Shown piece by piece: positions 13,701 through 15,292 of a stretch of 15,292 bases of DNA. The DNA comes from JAMCXS01 sp964459065 (GTDB lineage: Bacteria; Acidobacteriota; Terriglobia; UBA7540), in contig CAYWMN010000072.1 of the NCBI GenBank assembly GCA_964459065.1, positions 1 through 15,292 on the forward strand, read 5' to 3'. Position 1 is the stretch's first letter; each line of letters opens with the position of its first letter. Below the pieces are notes generated by a model. The model did not search any database. It had not been told where the DNA came from and saw only the letters and a list, made by a program, of their open reading frames with translations. Made by a program: the position numbers and the translations under genes.

Positions 13701-15292
13701 TCAATGTGCTGTGGCGGGATAGAAATCAGGCGGCGAGAGCTTTTCCCAGGGCACCTGTGTCAGGTACGGCTTTCCTTCCTGGAAACTCACAACGTCCCGT
13801 ATCCACTGAAGGACCAGCTTGAATCCCAAGACCGCTCGAATGTTTAGTTGATACAACACACCGAGATCTGAGGGATGATCCATCATTTTTGCATATTCAC
13901 CCGTCGCCGTCCGGACCTGCCGGTCCGCCAGCTCAAACTCATGCAAGCATGCATTCAGGCGGGCGACAAATTGATCCTGAGATATGTTGGACCTCTGCTG
14001 AAAGGCTGCGTCGAAATCCAGATAGGCTTTTCGGATCGTTATCAGGGACTGCATATAGTCTCGATAGGACTCGGTCCGGTTGATCAAATATTGGAGCTCG
14101 TATCTCCCTCGCGGAGCTACATTGGGCAAAGCCGTATGCAGGCTGCCCAATGCCTGATTCAGCAGTTGTATGGAGCCTTCGTAGCGCACGATCGCATCAG
14201 GCGAATTAATAATGAACCTTTTCCAGCCAGCCGTTGCGGGCCCGTCATAAGGATCAGGCTGCTGGGAATAAAGACGAGCTGCGTTCACCTCCGGCAAGTA
14301 GCCGCAACAGTTCATCGTCGAGAAGCCGTAGTTGCCGTAACCGATGTACGCTTGGTTTTTTTCAAGCGTCATAAATGCGTCGTATGTGTCCCTGGCTGCG
14401 GCTGCGCCAAAAAGCCGTTCGGAGTAGTCCTTGTAAAACTCCTGAGGCGTCAGGTGTGGTTTCCAGCCCGCTTCCGCAATGAACAGACTATTCGTCTCCG
14501 TCCCGCGGGCTCGCTCCACTTGCCCTGCATAGCCTGACAAGCCATATTTCAGCCCTTCGGTGAAGATCCGGTACTTCGCACTGAACTGGCTAACATTGAA
14601 TTGCATGCCCATCATGTCGAAGTCATCATCAATGCGCACCTGGATGGTTCGTTCCCGGGAACCCATCCCTCCGAAATCTTTCATGGGAATCCCCGTGGGC
14701 GTCCAGATTCCGCTCGATTCCAGGTCGGTAAAGGGAATATCTTTGGGCAGCATCTTGTCGAACACCGGCAGCGCGTAGCCTCGGCCCACTCCCATCAGGC
14801 CAATCTCAGCCTTCGGGTTAATCTCATCCCGCTGTTTGAGCAGGTATTTAAAGAGGTCAAAGGTGCCGGCATTGGAATCCACCACTAGGTCCGAACTCCG
14901 TGCTATATCCACCACCCAAGGCCAGCGCAGAGCTCGCAACTGGAAAAACGCCGGACGCATGCGCTGGTAAAAGGTTCGATACTTCGGGGTGTTAATTTCC
15001 GGGTACATCTCCGGGAAAATCAGGAAGTATCCGTCAGCATTCGGATAGCTCGTAAACAGAGCCCGGAGACGATTCGTCTGAATTTCCCGGTTCGTCGGGT
15101 CCAGAGGCTGCACAAAGGTCCCAAACACCCTGTTAAAGGGCAGGTCCCCTACTCGGTCACAGAATCGGGCAAGATTGGGGGGAAGCGAGGCAATCTCGAT
15201 GGCCAGCCACACTTTGATTCCCCGCTCGTGGGCATGGTGAATGATTCGGTGCAACAGGGTTTGAGCAACCGAAAACGCCTGGTCCGGGGTCT
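13701..15292 (-). CDS. Glycoside-hydrolase-like TIM-barrel protein, 5'-incomplete
   Basis: At least 530 residues, still open at the right edge of the window. The TTG at 15252-15254 is simply a leucine inside the gene. The visible part begins in a barrel-like region (HERGIKVWLAIEIA, ADGYFLIFPEMYPEINTPKY, then beta/alpha alternation through PKAEIGLMGVGRGYALP). It passes into a segment with RARGTETNSLFIAEAGWKPH and LTPQEFYKDYSERLFG, which recalls the end of the barrel and helical domain in GH67/GH115/DUF4838-type enzymes. The last 180 residues are mainly helical. No signal peptide can be seen because the N-terminus lies outside. The family assignment is tentative and I cannot name catalytic residues, although the acidic pair in FPEMYPE is a candidate. 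It probably acted with the adjacent broken Tat gene on plant or microbial glycans. Confidence 0.6.
   Translation of the reverse strand, partial: TPDQAFSVAQTLLHRIIHHAHERGIKVWLAIEIASLPPNLARFCDRVGDLPFNRVFGTFVQPLDPTNREIQTNRLRALFTSYPNADGYFLIFPEMYPEINTPKYRTFYQRMRPAFFQLRALRWPWVVDIARSSDLVVDSNAGTFDLFKYLLKQRDEINPKAEIGLMGVGRGYALPVFDKMLPKDIPFTDLESSGIWTPTGIPMKDFGGMGSRERTIQVRIDDDFDMMGMQFNVSQFSAKYRIFTEGLKYGLSGYAGQVERARGTETNSLFIAEAGWKPHLTPQEFYKDYSERLFGAAAARDTYDAFMTLEKNQAYIGYGNYGFSTMNCCGYLPEVNAARLYSQQPDPYDGPATAGWKRFIINSPDAIVRYEGSIQLLNQALGSLHTALPNVAPRGRYELQYLINRTESYRDYMQSLITIRKAYLDFDAAFQQRSNISQDQFVARLNACLHEFELADRQVRTATGEYAKMMDHPSDLGVLYQLNIRAVLGFKLVLQWIRDVVSFQEGKPYLTQVPWEKLSPPDFYPATAH

Noticed and set aside
13875..14537. 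Plus-strand 220-codon frame
   Set aside because: Antisense shadow of the glycoside-hydrolase-like gene; low-complexity basic sequence without a domain.
1..15292. CRISPR array, toxin-antitoxin pair, restriction-modification or other defence genes, insertion sequences
   Set aside because: I looked for spaced direct repeats, transposase or integrase motifs and defence-type domains on both strands and found none that could be supported.

Overview
The window looks like chromosome (or a metagenomic contig) of a GC-moderate soil-type bacterium. Acidobacteriota is my best guess. It rests mainly on the 113-residue remnant at 12431-12772, whose architecture (two hydrophobic stretches, a Gly-Cys-Gly-Gly-Gly segment, a short beta-rich tail) I associate with the C-termini of large Acidobacteriota surface proteins. 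Secreted and Tat-exported carbohydrate-active genes beside an exopolysaccharide locus fit that guess. No rRNA, complete tRNA, CRISPR array or intact insertion sequence is visible.

Left two thirds (426-8428): a Wzx/Wzy-type polysaccharide assembly locus. Five minus-strand genes run right to left: flippase Wzx (8428-6878), GT4 glycosyltransferase (6468-5386), GT4 glycosyltransferase (5209-4007), SAM-dependent methyltransferase (3953-3186) and polymerase Wzy (3106-1655). A GT2 glycosyltransferase (426-1610) converges on wzy with only 44 bases between the stop codons. Together they would extend a lipid-linked repeat unit, methylate it or its precursor, flip it and polymerise it. The initiating phosphoglycosyltransferase and the Wza/Wzc-type export proteins are not here and must lie elsewhere.

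Middle (8429-12107): a roughly 850-base stretch with doubtful and possibly decayed coding sequence separates wzx from two plus-strand genes. These are a membrane-anchored DUF218 (ElyC/SanA/YdcF-like) protein, whose family is linked to envelope and lipid-carrier homeostasis, and a secreted GH27 alpha-galactosidase-like enzyme with a C-terminal ricin-type (CBM13-like) lectin domain.

Right end (12108-15292): a scar. Reading the minus strand from the right edge, a 5'-incomplete glycoside-hydrolase-like gene is followed by a Tat-signal gene broken by an in-frame TAG, a frameshift at a G run and an in-frame TAA. The homology then fades, and the 3' half of a tRNA-Asp(GUC) gene, starting exactly at the anticodon loop, sits beside the C-terminal remnant of a surface protein. 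This is the pattern expected of a tRNA-targeted recombination site and is the most unusual structure in the window. I do not see a new defence or other undescribed multi-gene system.
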